Source: SZAS-103 sp038226665
GTDB taxonomy: Bacteria; Pseudomonadota; Gammaproteobacteria; Xanthomonadales; Xanthomonadaceae
DNA: 64,000 nt
NCBI GenBank assembly: GCA_038226665.1
Contig: JBBRQI010000001.1
Location: forward strand, 310,001 to 374,000
Reading direction: 5' to 3'
The position numbers and the translations under genes were made by a program. The notes beneath the pieces are model-generated. The model did no database searches, was not told the DNA's origin, and saw nothing but the letters and a program-made list of their open reading frames with translations. This document shows, one piece after another, positions 42,708 through 50,524 of the stretch. Each line of letters starts with the position of its first letter. Positions within the stretch are counted from its first letter, which is position 1.

Positions 42708-44219
42708 ATGCCGGCACGCACGGCGATCGGCGACGACGCCCTGCTCGCGGCGCTCGATCTCGGTTCCAACAGTTTCCACATGGTCGTTGCCCGGCATGTG
42801 CTCGGCCAGCTACGCGTGGTCGATCGCCTGCGCGAGACCGTGCGCCTCGCCGAAGGACTCGATGGCGAAGGCGGCCTGCGCGCGGACGTGCAGATGCGCG
42901 CGCTCGATTGCCTGTCGCGCTTCGGCCAGCGCATCCGCACGATCCCGCAGCATTGCGTGCGCGTGGTCGCGACCAACACGGTGCGTCAGTTGCGCGATCC
43001 GCGCGCCTTCATGCAACCGGCGGAAGCCGCGCTCGGGCATCCGATCGACATCATTTCCGGTCGCGAGGAGGCGCGCCTGGTCTATCTCGGCGTGGCCCAT
43101 GCGAGTCCGCCGAGCGGCAAGCGCCGCCTCGTGATCGACATCGGCGGCGGCTCGACCGAATTCATCATCGGCGAAGGCTACGAACCGCTCGAACGCGAGA
43201 GCCTGCAGATGGGCTGCGTCGCGAGCACGCGGCGTTTCTTCGACACTGGCAAACTCGGCCGCAAGCGCTGGAAGGATGCGCTCACCGAAGTCTCGGCCGA
43301 GTTCCAGCAATTCGTGCGCGCGTATCGCGAACGCGGCTGGACGGATGCGATCGGATCGTCTGGCACGATCAAGTCGGTCAGCGAAATCCTGTCGGCGATG
43401 AAGCTAACCCGCGGCGCGATCACCGATGACGGACTCGCTGCCCTGTGCGAGCGCTTGCTGGAGTTCGAGCGCATCGAGGACATCGACCTGCCGGGACTTT
43501 CCGAAGACCGCCGACCGGTCATCGCCGGCGGTTTGCTCGTGCTACAGGCGGCGTTCAACGAACTCGGACTCAAGCGCATGCAGTCGAGCAAGTCGGCACT
43601 GCGCGAAGGCGTGTTGTACGACATGCTCGGCCGCGCGAGCGAGCGCGATCCGCGCGATGCGTCGATCGATGCGATGTCCGAACGCTACGGCGTCGATCGC
43701 GAGCAGGCCGCGCAGGTCGAACGTACCGTGCTGATGCTGTTCGACCAGGTTGCTTCGACGTGGGAACTCGACGGCGATGCGCGCCGCATGCTCGCCTGGG
43801 CTGCACGCGTGCACGAGATCGGACTCGCGATCGCGCACAGCCAGCACCACGTACATGGCGCGTACCTGATCGAACATTCCGACATCGCGGGTTTTTCGCG
43901 ACCGGAACAACAGGTGCTTGGCGCACTCGTGCGTTGCCAGCGCCGCGCGGTCGCGATGGCAAGCATCAATGCCTTGCCCGAACGGCTGGAACTGGAAACC
44001 TTGCGCTGCGCCTTGCTTCTACGGCTTGCGGTACTGTTGCATCGTGGCCACGACCGCGACGTGCTGCCCGCGATCAAGTTCGTCGTGGACGCGAAGGAGT
44101 TGAAACTGCGCCTGCCCGAACACTGGCTCGGCAGCCACCCGCTGACCCGCGCCGACCTCGATAGCGAGCGCGAGGAACTTGCCGAGATCGGTTACACGCT
44201 GGGTATCAGGGCGGGTTGA
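42708..44219 (+). CDS. ppx: exopolyphosphatase (Ppx/GppA family)
   Basis: Ppx removes terminal phosphates from polyphosphate; GppA relatives act on pppGpp. The 503-residue protein has the ASKHA-fold N-terminal ALDLGSNSFHMVVARH, a Gly-rich motif IDIGGGSTEFIIGEG with catalytic Glu, and IGSSGTIKSVSEIL. A C-terminal HD-like domain carries HEIGLAIAHSQHHVHGAYLI. ATG 42708 follows AGGATCG; a GTG at 42675 overlapping the ppk1 stop is the alternative and would add 11 codons. It is the last gene of the phoB operon and is followed directly by a hairpin cluster. Confidence 0.95.
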   Translation: MPARTAIGDDALLAALDLGSNSFHMVVARHVLGQLRVVDRLRETVRLAEGLDGEGGLRADVQMRALDCLSRFGQRIRTIPQHCVRVVATNTVRQLRDPRAFMQPAEAALGHPIDIISGREEARLVYLGVAHASPPSGKRRLVIDIGGGSTEFIIGEGYEPLERESLQMGCVASTRRFFDTGKLGRKRWKDALTEVSAEFQQFVRAYRERGWTDAIGSSGTIKSVSEILSAMKLTRGAITDDGLAALCERLLEFERIEDIDLPGLSEDRRPVIAGGLLVLQAAFNELGLKRMQSSKSALREGVLYDMLGRASERDPRDASIDAMSERYGVDREQAAQVERTVLMLFDQVASTWELDGDARRMLAWAARVHEIGLAIAHSQHHVHGAYLIEHSDIAGFSRPEQQVLGALVRCQRRAVAMASINALPERLELETLRCALLLRLAVLLHRGHDRDVLPAIKFVVDAKELKLRLPEHWLGSHPLTRADLDSEREELAEIGYTLGIRAG

Positions 44220-44224
44220 TCTAA

Positions 44225-44412
44225 GGATGGTCTGAACAAGTCCATCCTGGGCTTCTTCAGACGCTACGAGTCCGGCGCATGCCCGGACTCGTAGCACGCG
44301 AATCAACGACTTGCGCAGTCGTTCGCAGCGGTGCATTCGTGCACCGCAAGAACCTCTGAACTTGTTCAGAGGTTCCCTAAGCCCTTCTCCCCGATCGATG
44401 GAAGAAGGGCTT
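44225..44412. other. cluster of six hairpins after ppx
   Basis: Successive inverted repeats are: GGATGG/CCATCC (44225-44230 with 44242-44247), GCTACGAGTCCGG/CCGGACTCGTAGC (44263-44275 with 44283-44295, 13 bp), and AACGACT/AGTCGTT (44305-44311 with 44317-44323). Then GCGGTGCA/TGCACCGC around TTCG (44328-44347), GAACCTCTGAAC/GTTCAGAGGTTC (44350-44375, 12 bp), and AAGCCCTTCT/AGAAGGGCTT (44379-44388 with 44403-44412). The loop of the first hairpin, TCTGAACAAG, is complementary to 44361-44370 in the fifth. The last one is the best terminator candidate for ppx and the convergent protease gene. Confidence 0.8.
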
Positions 44413-44432
44413 CAGCTTCAACACGGATGCAG

Positions 44433-45851
44433 TCAGCGCATACCCATCACATACGGGCGATCGGTGAACTGGTCGACGCTGGCCAGGCCCTTCTGGTCGA
44501 GCCGATCCAGTCGCGCCGACGCGGAAGGATGGGTCTTATAGAGGTTGCTGGTCCGGCCGCCATCGCTGACCGCATCGAGCTTCTGTAGTACCGCGTACAT
44601 CGCGAGCGGATTGTAGCCGGCGCGTGCCGCGTAGATCAGCGAGGCGCCGTCGGAACGGTATTCCACATCCTTGTCGAACTTCGTCAGGAGCACGCTCGCG
44701 CCCTGCTTCGCGAAATAATTGGCGAACTGTCCGGCGGCACCTGCATGCGCGGTCGCCTTGTCGATCGCGATGCCGGTCACGAGCGATGTCGCCGCCTGCT
44801 TCATGATCACGTAATAGTGGTCGCGTGCCACCACGTGGCTGATCTCGTGGCCCAGCACGGCGGCGACCTCATCATCTGATTGCAGCACTTCGTACAGGGC
44901 GCGGGTGACGATGATGTAGCCGCCCGGCGCGGCGAAGGCATTCATCTCGGGACTGTCCACGACGGCGAAGGTCCAGGGCAGGTCGTCACGCGGCGTCTGC
45001 ATCGCGACCCAATGCCCGATCGTATTGACGCGACGCTGCGCCTGCGGATTCTCCCAGATCGGCAAGACGCTCAGCACGCGGCCCGCGATCTGCGGACCCA
45101 TCGCGATCTCGTCGTCCACCTTCTCCTGCTCGCTCTTGGGCATCGCGTCCGCCGCCTTGTCGGCAGAAGAGCCAAGGCCGAGATGGCTGCCGAGCATCCC
45201 CAATGCACCGGCCTTGACGGCGTGGGACTGCTGATCCTTCATCTGGGTTTCCTCCGACGACCCGGAGGTGGCCCGGTGCCCTTCGCCAAGCCCGGGTTCC
45301 TTCTTGTAGGCGACGTCGGTCTTCTGCAGGTTCATCCGGCTCGCGTAGGCGCTCGCCGCTCCTGCATCCACGCGGAAGGTCTCCATGCGCGCGACCGCTG
45401 CTCCATTAAACGTCGCGCCGCGCAATTGTTCTTCGTCGAATCCGCGTACACCCGCCGATTCGCTGGGCTTGGGATGCCCGCCGAACATCGAATAGCCGTC
45501 GTTCTTCCCACCACCATCGGCCTTGGCCAGGCGCACTTCGTTGATCTTCACGAAGCCCGTGGAGCCCGGTTGCGCCTTCACGTCGAACCAGAGCCCTTGC
45601 TGGCTTTCCACTTCGATCGGGCTGCCCTTGTTCAACGAGGTCACGGTCGGTGAGGTCGTCGATGCGGCCTGGTGAACGGCGACTTTGTCCTTGTAGACGG
45701 TCGCCGCAGTCGTGCCTGCTGTTCCTGGCGCGGGTGCGGGTGCGGCTACCGGTGCCGGCGCAGCGGCAGGCGTGTGTTTTTTCGCAGCGATCGCGGTGCC
45801 GGCAAGGGCGACCAGGATCGAGAGGGTCAGGATTCGGAAGTGGGTGCGCAT
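44433..45851 (-). CDS. M48 metalloprotease with bacterial SH3 domain
   Basis: The 472-residue exported protein has a signal peptide (MRTHFRILTLSILVALAGTA), an Ala/Pro-rich linker, an SH3-like domain (about 48-110, TVYKDKVAVHQAASTTSPTV), then an M48 domain with HEISH at about 335-339. The third ligand region is EYRSDGASLIYAARAG: an Asp lies where M48 enzymes have ExxxD, so the Glu of EYRSD is the likely ligand. It probably degrades or processes envelope proteins. The gene overlaps the end of the upstream CHASE2 gene by 25 bases, suggesting coupled translation. Start ATG 45851 lies inside the CHASE2 coding end. Confidence 0.87.
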   Translation of the reverse strand: MRTHFRILTLSILVALAGTAIAAKKHTPAAAPAPVAAPAPAPGTAGTTAATVYKDKVAVHQAASTTSPTVTSLNKGSPIEVESQQGLWFDVKAQPGSTGFVKINEVRLAKADGGGKNDGYSMFGGHPKPSESAGVRGFDEEQLRGATFNGAAVARMETFRVDAGAASAYASRMNLQKTDVAYKKEPGLGEGHRATSGSSEETQMKDQQSHAVKAGALGMLGSHLGLGSSADKAADAMPKSEQEKVDDEIAMGPQIAGRVLSVLPIWENPQAQRRVNTIGHWVAMQTPRDDLPWTFAVVDSPEMNAFAAPGGYIIVTRALYEVLQSDDEVAAVLGHEISHVVARDHYYVIMKQAATSLVTGIAIDKATAHAGAAGQFANYFAKQGASVLLTKFDKDVEYRSDGASLIYAARAGYNPLAMYAVLQKLDAVSDGGRTSNLYKTHPSASARLDRLDQKGLASVDQFTDRPYVMGMR

Positions 45852-47806
45852 GGTGGCGATTCCTCTTGTGGCTGTGATGCGATGGCGCTCGCTGGTGTGG
45901 GGCGCGAATGGATGTCGTCGGATTCTGTGTCGCTCGGTTTGACATAACGCGGAAGGCAATCGATATCGGACGCAATGAACGCACGCAGGCTGGTGCTCAC
46001 CGGCAACAGCAGCAATTTCCCCAGCGTATTCTGCAACGACATCGACCGTTTCTGCGCATCCATCCCGCTCAGGTCGATGTACACGCCCCCGGCGGTGACC
46101 ACCTGGTCGAGACGATTTTCATCGGCGATCTTGACCAATTCGTCGTTGATCAGCTTCAGGTCGTGCAGAATCTCCCAGCGCAATTCCTCGACCGAAGGCG
46201 CGTCGCAGATCATCAACACCACGTCGCGAAAATCCGATGCAAGCCATGTTTTACGCTCGATCAGGCCTTCGTGCATCTTTCCGTAACCGTGCGCGTAAAG
46301 CACGCGGCGGATGCGGCGCCGGTATTCGTTGGTTTCCCAGAACCGCCGCGCCTCCGGGTTGCGCCCGACGATTTCCAGGTCCCGGCCCACGCTGACGCGC
46401 AGGATCAGCAGCACGATGTGCAGTCGATCGCCTTCACCAAGCTCCTTGACGTGGTCGTCGTTGCCCAGCGCGCGACCGCGCATGCCGGCAAGGTAGGTGC
46501 GGCAGATACCGAAGAAGGCGAGCGAGTAGCCCACCGACGTGAAGATGTCGAAGAAATAAGTGGTGAACGTCAGCATCAGCATCGCGATCGCGGTCAGCAC
46601 CAGGTTGGTCGCGGTAAAGACCGAATCGATGTCCTGCGATGGCTCGCCGCGCCAGAACGAATATCCGATCAGGATCACCAGCAACGCCGCAAGCCCGTAC
46701 TTGAAGCCCGGCGGCGGCATCCGGATCCAGGTGTTGTTGACCAAGTTCTCGACCGCTTCGGCCTGCAATTCCACGCCCGCCATCTGCGTATCGATGGGCG
46801 TTGGCTTGAAATCGTTGATGCCCGATGCGACGTAACCGACCATCACGATCTTGCCTTTCAGGTCCGGCAATTTTTCACCGGGCTTGAGGCACGGAGTGTG
46901 CTCGTCGGGCAACAGGTCGACCGCGCTGATCACCGGCAGACGGTGGTGTGTGCGCCAGTTCAGGCGGATGCTTTGCGGGAAATCGGTGAACTTGCGATGC
47001 GTCGCCTGCGCGGCGACGAGCGCCGCCATCGACGGAACTCCCCAGTCGCCAGCCTGTTGCCAGACATCGAAATCGCGCATCACGCCATCGCCCGCGCGGG
47101 TGATGTTGACGAAACCGCTGCGCTTGCGCATCGCCTCGCCGAAGGGAAGGTCCATTCCGATCACCGGCGCATTGCCCGGCTTCGCCACGACCGGCAACGC
47201 TGTCGGCCATTGATTGATGGTATTCGTCGGCGGAGTGTCGGCCTGGGCATCGCCATAATTCGCGCCGAAAAACGCAGGCGCGCCCAATTGGGCCACCTGC
47301 AACAGCATGTCGTCGGATCCGGCCTGCGCGTTCTGCTTGTCAAGGAAGAGCACGTCGTAACCGACGGCGGCCACGCCGGCATCGCCAAGCGCAGTCAGCA
47401 AATCCGCATGGCGATCGCGCGGCCATGGCCAACCGGCTTCGCCCTTCTTCTCGAAATGCTCGATCGAGCACTCGTCGATCTCGGCGACGATCACGCGGCC
47501 TGAGGATTTCGGATCGATCGGGCGCCTTGCGATCACCGAGTCGAACAACGAATCTTCGGCCGACGCGAGCGAGCGCCCGCCGCCCAGTTGTTGCCCATTC
47601 CAGACGCCGAATCCGTAGAAGTCCCAGAACAGGAAACCGAGCGCGATCACGGTCATCGCGAGAAAAAACGAGAACCGCAGCCGCGACGCGAACGCCGCCG
47701 ACGTGCGCCCGAAGGCACGCTCGTAAAGACCCCACGTCTTGATGAACCATGCCGCCGCGCGCTCGAGCAGGCTCGGTTTCGGCGGCACGCCTTTCTTCAC
47801 AGCCAT
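45827..47806 (-). CDS. CHASE2 sensor protein with unknown cytoplasmic domain
   Basis: The 659-residue protein has an N-terminal membrane helix (about 43-65) and a large periplasmic CHASE2 domain (about 70-385), with RVIVAEIDECSIEHF, WPWPRDRHADLLTAL, AAVGYDVLFLD and the C-terminal KGKIVMVGYVASGINDFKPT. Three membrane helices follow (about 393-470). The remaining 190 residues are cytoplasmic but are not a GGDEF, adenylate cyclase or kinase domain: no GGDEF, H-box or kinase loop is present. Its end overlaps the start of the M48 protease gene by 25 bases. It probably senses an envelope signal. The output is unknown. Confidence 0.85.
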   Translation of the reverse strand: MAVKKGVPPKPSLLERAAAWFIKTWGLYERAFGRTSAAFASRLRFSFFLAMTVIALGFLFWDFYGFGVWNGQQLGGGRSLASAEDSLFDSVIARRPIDPKSSGRVIVAEIDECSIEHFEKKGEAGWPWPRDRHADLLTALGDAGVAAVGYDVLFLDKQNAQAGSDDMLLQVAQLGAPAFFGANYGDAQADTPPTNTINQWPTALPVVAKPGNAPVIGMDLPFGEAMRKRSGFVNITRAGDGVMRDFDVWQQAGDWGVPSMAALVAAQATHRKFTDFPQSIRLNWRTHHRLPVISAVDLLPDEHTPCLKPGEKLPDLKGKIVMVGYVASGINDFKPTPIDTQMAGVELQAEAVENLVNNTWIRMPPPGFKYGLAALLVILIGYSFWRGEPSQDIDSVFTATNLVLTAIAMLMLTFTTYFFDIFTSVGYSLAFFGICRTYLAGMRGRALGNDDHVKELGEGDRLHIVLLILRVSVGRDLEIVGRNPEARRFWETNEYRRRIRRVLYAHGYGKMHEGLIERKTWLASDFRDVVLMICDAPSVEELRWEILHDLKLINDELVKIADENRLDQVVTAGGVYIDLSGMDAQKRSMSLQNTLGKLLLLPVSTSLRAFIASDIDCLPRYVKPSDTESDDIHSRPTPASAIASQPQEESPPCAPTSES

Positions 47807-48083
47807 GCGCGGTCTTTCCCTTCCCTCGCCAGCGCTTATCGTCGCACGCCATGCTGCCGATTGGTGCGCGGCTAGAATCGTGCGGGCTCGAAATGCGATC
47901 GGCGGCGAGTCGGTTCGACTGATATCTGGAAACAGTCATCGCAGTCGACGGAAGCTTCATCTGACGCGCGGCACGGTATGTCCAGGACCGCGACCAATAC
48001 AGGGAAGCCGACATGCAGTCAGCATTCATCCTTCGCGTCGCATGATCCATCGGGAATTTTCCATAACGCCAAGGAGGCGCATC

Positions 48084-48491
48084 ATGAAAAGCCAGCTGAT
48101 TCTTGCCGCGAGCATTGCACTCGTACTCGCTGCCCCCGCATTCGCGCAGTACAACACGCAAGCCACGCCGCCAGCTTCACAAGCAGCTCCCGACCAGACA
48201 GCCCCCGCCGACTCGCCATCAATGAGTTCCGATGCGCGGCAGCCGGCAGCGACTGCGCCGCACCATCGCATGCGCCATCGCCAGAGTGGCCGACACAGTT
48301 CCGCTGCCGAAGGCTTGACCGGTAACGAATCGGGAACCGCCGCTTACCAAGCCTCCAATCGGGTGAAAAACTATCCGGCCGTCGACCATGGTCACGTTGC
48401 CGGCGATCCGCCGGTCATCGATCACAGCGGCGACCAGACACCCGTCGCGAATCCGACTGCCGCCACGATCACGGTTCCACCGACCCGCTGA
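48084..48491 (+). CDS. small exported protein, Pro/Ala/Gln-rich
   Basis: The 135-residue protein has a clear signal peptide (MKSQLILAASIALVLAAPAFA, cut after AFA) preceded by a strong AGGAGG ribosome-binding site at 48072-48077. The mature part is polar and low in complexity (QYNTQATPPASQAAPDQTAP), with a His/Arg stretch (PHHRMRHRQSGRHSS) and a conserved-looking NRVKNYPAVDHGHVAGDPPV. I do not recognise a family. It is followed by a terminator-like hairpin and appears to be a single-gene unit, perhaps an envelope or stress protein. Confidence 0.75.
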   Translation: MKSQLILAASIALVLAAPAFAQYNTQATPPASQAAPDQTAPADSPSMSSDARQPAATAPHHRMRHRQSGRHSSAAEGLTGNESGTAAYQASNRVKNYPAVDHGHVAGDPPVIDHSGDQTPVANPTAATITVPPTR

Positions 48492-48564
48492 TCGCCGTTA
48501 GCGGAAAACCATTCGCTATTTGCGGAAATTCATCTCCCGCTTCTTGCAGCGCGCATCGAAGTAT

Positions 48565-48601
48565 GGGCAGCCGAATCGAAATCGGCCGCCCTCTTTGATT
48601 T
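48565..48601 (+). terminator. rho-independent terminator after the small exported protein gene
   Basis: GGGC-A-GCCGA (48565-48574) pairs with TCGGC-C-GCCC (48582-48591), nine pairs with one A/C mismatch, followed by TCTTTGATTT. It sits 74 bases after the stop of the small exported protein and before the glycosyltransferase gene. Confidence 0.7.
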
Positions 48602-48687
48602 CGCGGGTCTCTTTCGAACTACGCCGTCATCCGCGCGTCATCACACGGTCACCGGCGTGGCACATGGAATGCGCATACTTCGTGCCC

Positions 48688-49833
48688 ATGCGCTACGCCA
48701 TCGTCACCGAGACCTATCCGCCTGAAGTCAACGGCGTCGCATTGACGGTGCATGCACTCGAATCCGGGCTGCGCAGTCGCGGCCACCAGGTCAACGTGAT
48801 CCGCCCGCGCCAGGCTGACGAGTGCGTAGGCGGCAAGGACAATACGGCGGCCCACCAGATGCTGGTACGTGGCGCACCGCTGCCGCGCTATCCCGGATTG
48901 CGTTTCGGATTGCCCGCTGGGCGCACGCTTGCGGATTCGTGGCGCAAGCAACGGCCCGACGCTATCTACGTGGCGACCGAAGGCCCGCTCGGCTGGTCGG
49001 CGGTGCGCACGGCGCGCAAGCTCGGCATTCCGGCGACGACCGGTTTCCACACGCGCTTCGACGAATACGTCGAACGCTACGGCGCGGCTTTCCTCACGCC
49101 GGTCGCGTTCGCGTGGATGCGGCGCTTCCACAACATGGCCGATGCGACCATTGTGCCGACCGATCAACTTGCGGATTTCCTGCGCTCGCGCGGCTTCCGC
49201 GACGTGCAGGTGTTGCGCCGGGCGGTGGATACAAAACTGTTCGATCCCGCTCGTCGCGATCGTGCGCTGCGCGCATCCTGGGGTCTCGGCGACGATGCAC
49301 TCGCGGTGATGTACCTCGGCCGCATTGCACCGGAAAAGAATCTCGGCCTCGCCATCGCCGCATTCCGCACGATCCAGAAACGGTATCCCGATGCGCGCTT
49401 CGTGTGGGTCGGCGACGGTCCTTCGCGCGCGGCGATCGAATCGGCCCATCCGGATTTCATATTCGTCGGCGTGCATCATGACGAGATGCTTGCTCGGCAT
49501 TTCGCGAGCGCCGATCTGTTTCTGTTTCCAAGCCTCACAGAAACTTTCGGCAACGTCACCCTTGAAGCGATGGCGAGTGCCGTGCCAACCATCGCATTCG
49601 ACTATGGCGCCGCGCGCGAACACCTGCGCGCTGGCATCCACGGCGCGGCAGTGCCATTCGGCGACAATGACGCCTTCGTGCGCGCCGCATTGCATCTGGC
49701 ATCGGATGCGCGGATGCGTCGCGCCATGGGCGCGCAGGCAAGGATCGCGGTTGCGCAGCTCAATCCGGAATCGGTCGCGTGCAATTTTGATGCGTTGTTG
49801 TCAGGACTCGCGACGCAACGGAGCGCAGCGTGA
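48688..49833 (+). CDS. GT4-type glycosyltransferase
   Basis: The 381-residue enzyme has the GT-B fold of GT4 family transferases. The N-terminal MRYAIVTETYPPEVNGVALT and HALESGLRSRGHQVNVIRP are typical of mannosyl- or glucosyltransferases acting on lipids. The C-terminal nucleotide-sugar site shows YLGRIAPEKNLGLAI and the E-x7-E motif SLTETFGNVTLEAMAS. ATG 48688 gives the family start; a longer open frame upstream is not family-like. It overlaps the PAP2 phosphatase gene by four bases (GTGA), so the two probably act on the same lipid glycan. The sugar cannot be told from sequence. Confidence 0.9.
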   Translation: MRYAIVTETYPPEVNGVALTVHALESGLRSRGHQVNVIRPRQADECVGGKDNTAAHQMLVRGAPLPRYPGLRFGLPAGRTLADSWRKQRPDAIYVATEGPLGWSAVRTARKLGIPATTGFHTRFDEYVERYGAAFLTPVAFAWMRRFHNMADATIVPTDQLADFLRSRGFRDVQVLRRAVDTKLFDPARRDRALRASWGLGDDALAVMYLGRIAPEKNLGLAIAAFRTIQKRYPDARFVWVGDGPSRAAIESAHPDFIFVGVHHDEMLARHFASADLFLFPSLTETFGNVTLEAMASAVPTIAFDYGAAREHLRAGIHGAAVPFGDNDAFVRAALHLASDARMRRAMGAQARIAVAQLNPESVACNFDALLSGLATQRSAA

Positions 49834-50408
49834 ACTTGCGCTCGCCCATCGCGCGCGCGCCAACCGCATTCGTTCGGCGCGAGGCGCAGCTGTGCATCGC
49901 CGCAAACCGCTGGGGCCAGCGTGACCTTGTACGTCGCTATTTCGCGGCGGTCAGCCACCTTGGGGACGGTATGTTCTGGTACGCATTGATGGCGATGATC
50001 GTGCTGGTGCGCGGTATCGAAGGCCAATGGCTGGATGGCTTGCGCGCATCGGTCCACATGGCTGCGACGGGCGTCGTGGCATTGCTGTTGTACCGCAGCC
50101 TGAAACGTTCGACGCGTCGCCGCCGCCCATATGCCGACGACGCGCGCATCACCGCATTGGTACCAGCGCTCGACGAATTCAGCTTCCCATCGGGCCACAC
50201 CTTGCACGCAGTCGCGTTCACGCTGGTCGCACTCGGCCACTATCCGCTGCTCGCATGGTTGCTGATTCCATTCAGCGCGAGCGTCGGCGCATCACGCGTC
50301 GTCCTTGGTCTGCACTACCCGAGCGACGTGATCGCAGCGACCGCGATCGGCGTCGCCATCGCGAGCGTGTCGTTATGGCTTGTGCCGGGTGCGACATTGT
50401 TTGGTTGA
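49830..50408 (+). CDS. PAP2 family lipid phosphatase
   Basis: The 192-residue membrane protein has the three PAP2 phosphatase motifs: KRSTRRRRP (residues 92-100), PSGH (120-123) and SRVVLGLHYPSD (155-166), set among four to five membrane helices. It removes phosphate from a lipid such as phosphatidate or a polyprenyl diphosphate. The start is a GTG that overlaps the stop of the glycosyltransferase gene. Pairing of a GT4 transferase with a PAP2 enzyme suggests a shared step in glycolipid or polyprenyl-linked glycan synthesis. Confidence 0.93.
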   Translation: MNLRSPIARAPTAFVRREAQLCIAANRWGQRDLVRRYFAAVSHLGDGMFWYALMAMIVLVRGIEGQWLDGLRASVHMAATGVVALLLYRSLKRSTRRRRPYADDARITALVPALDEFSFPSGHTLHAVAFTLVALGHYPLLAWLLIPFSASVGASRVVLGLHYPSDVIAATAIGVAIASVSLWLVPGATLFG

Positions 50409-50469
50409 ATGCCTTTCCAACAACCCAAATTTTCGGATGGCGCTGCCGGATTCAATGCGTGCGGCAGAT

Positions 50470-50497
50470 GGCGGCGATAGCCCTTGCTACCGCCGCC
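50470..50497. terminator. bidirectional hairpin between PAP2 and TonB receptor genes
   Basis: GGCGGCGATAGC (50470-50481) pairs with GCTACCGCCGCC (50486-50497), 12 pairs with one A/C mismatch around a four-base loop. It lies between convergent genes and could stop both transcripts. There is no strong T-run. Confidence 0.6.
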
Positions 50498-50524
50498 CGC
50501 ACCTGAACCAGTTGAACATCTATA

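Noticed and set aside
40402..42717. A 771-codon minus-strand frame under ppk1
   Set aside because: Antisense shadow of a highly conserved enzyme.
44225..44412. CRISPR array
   Set aside because: The hairpins differ from each other in sequence and spacing; there are no repeats with uniform spacers and no cas genes.
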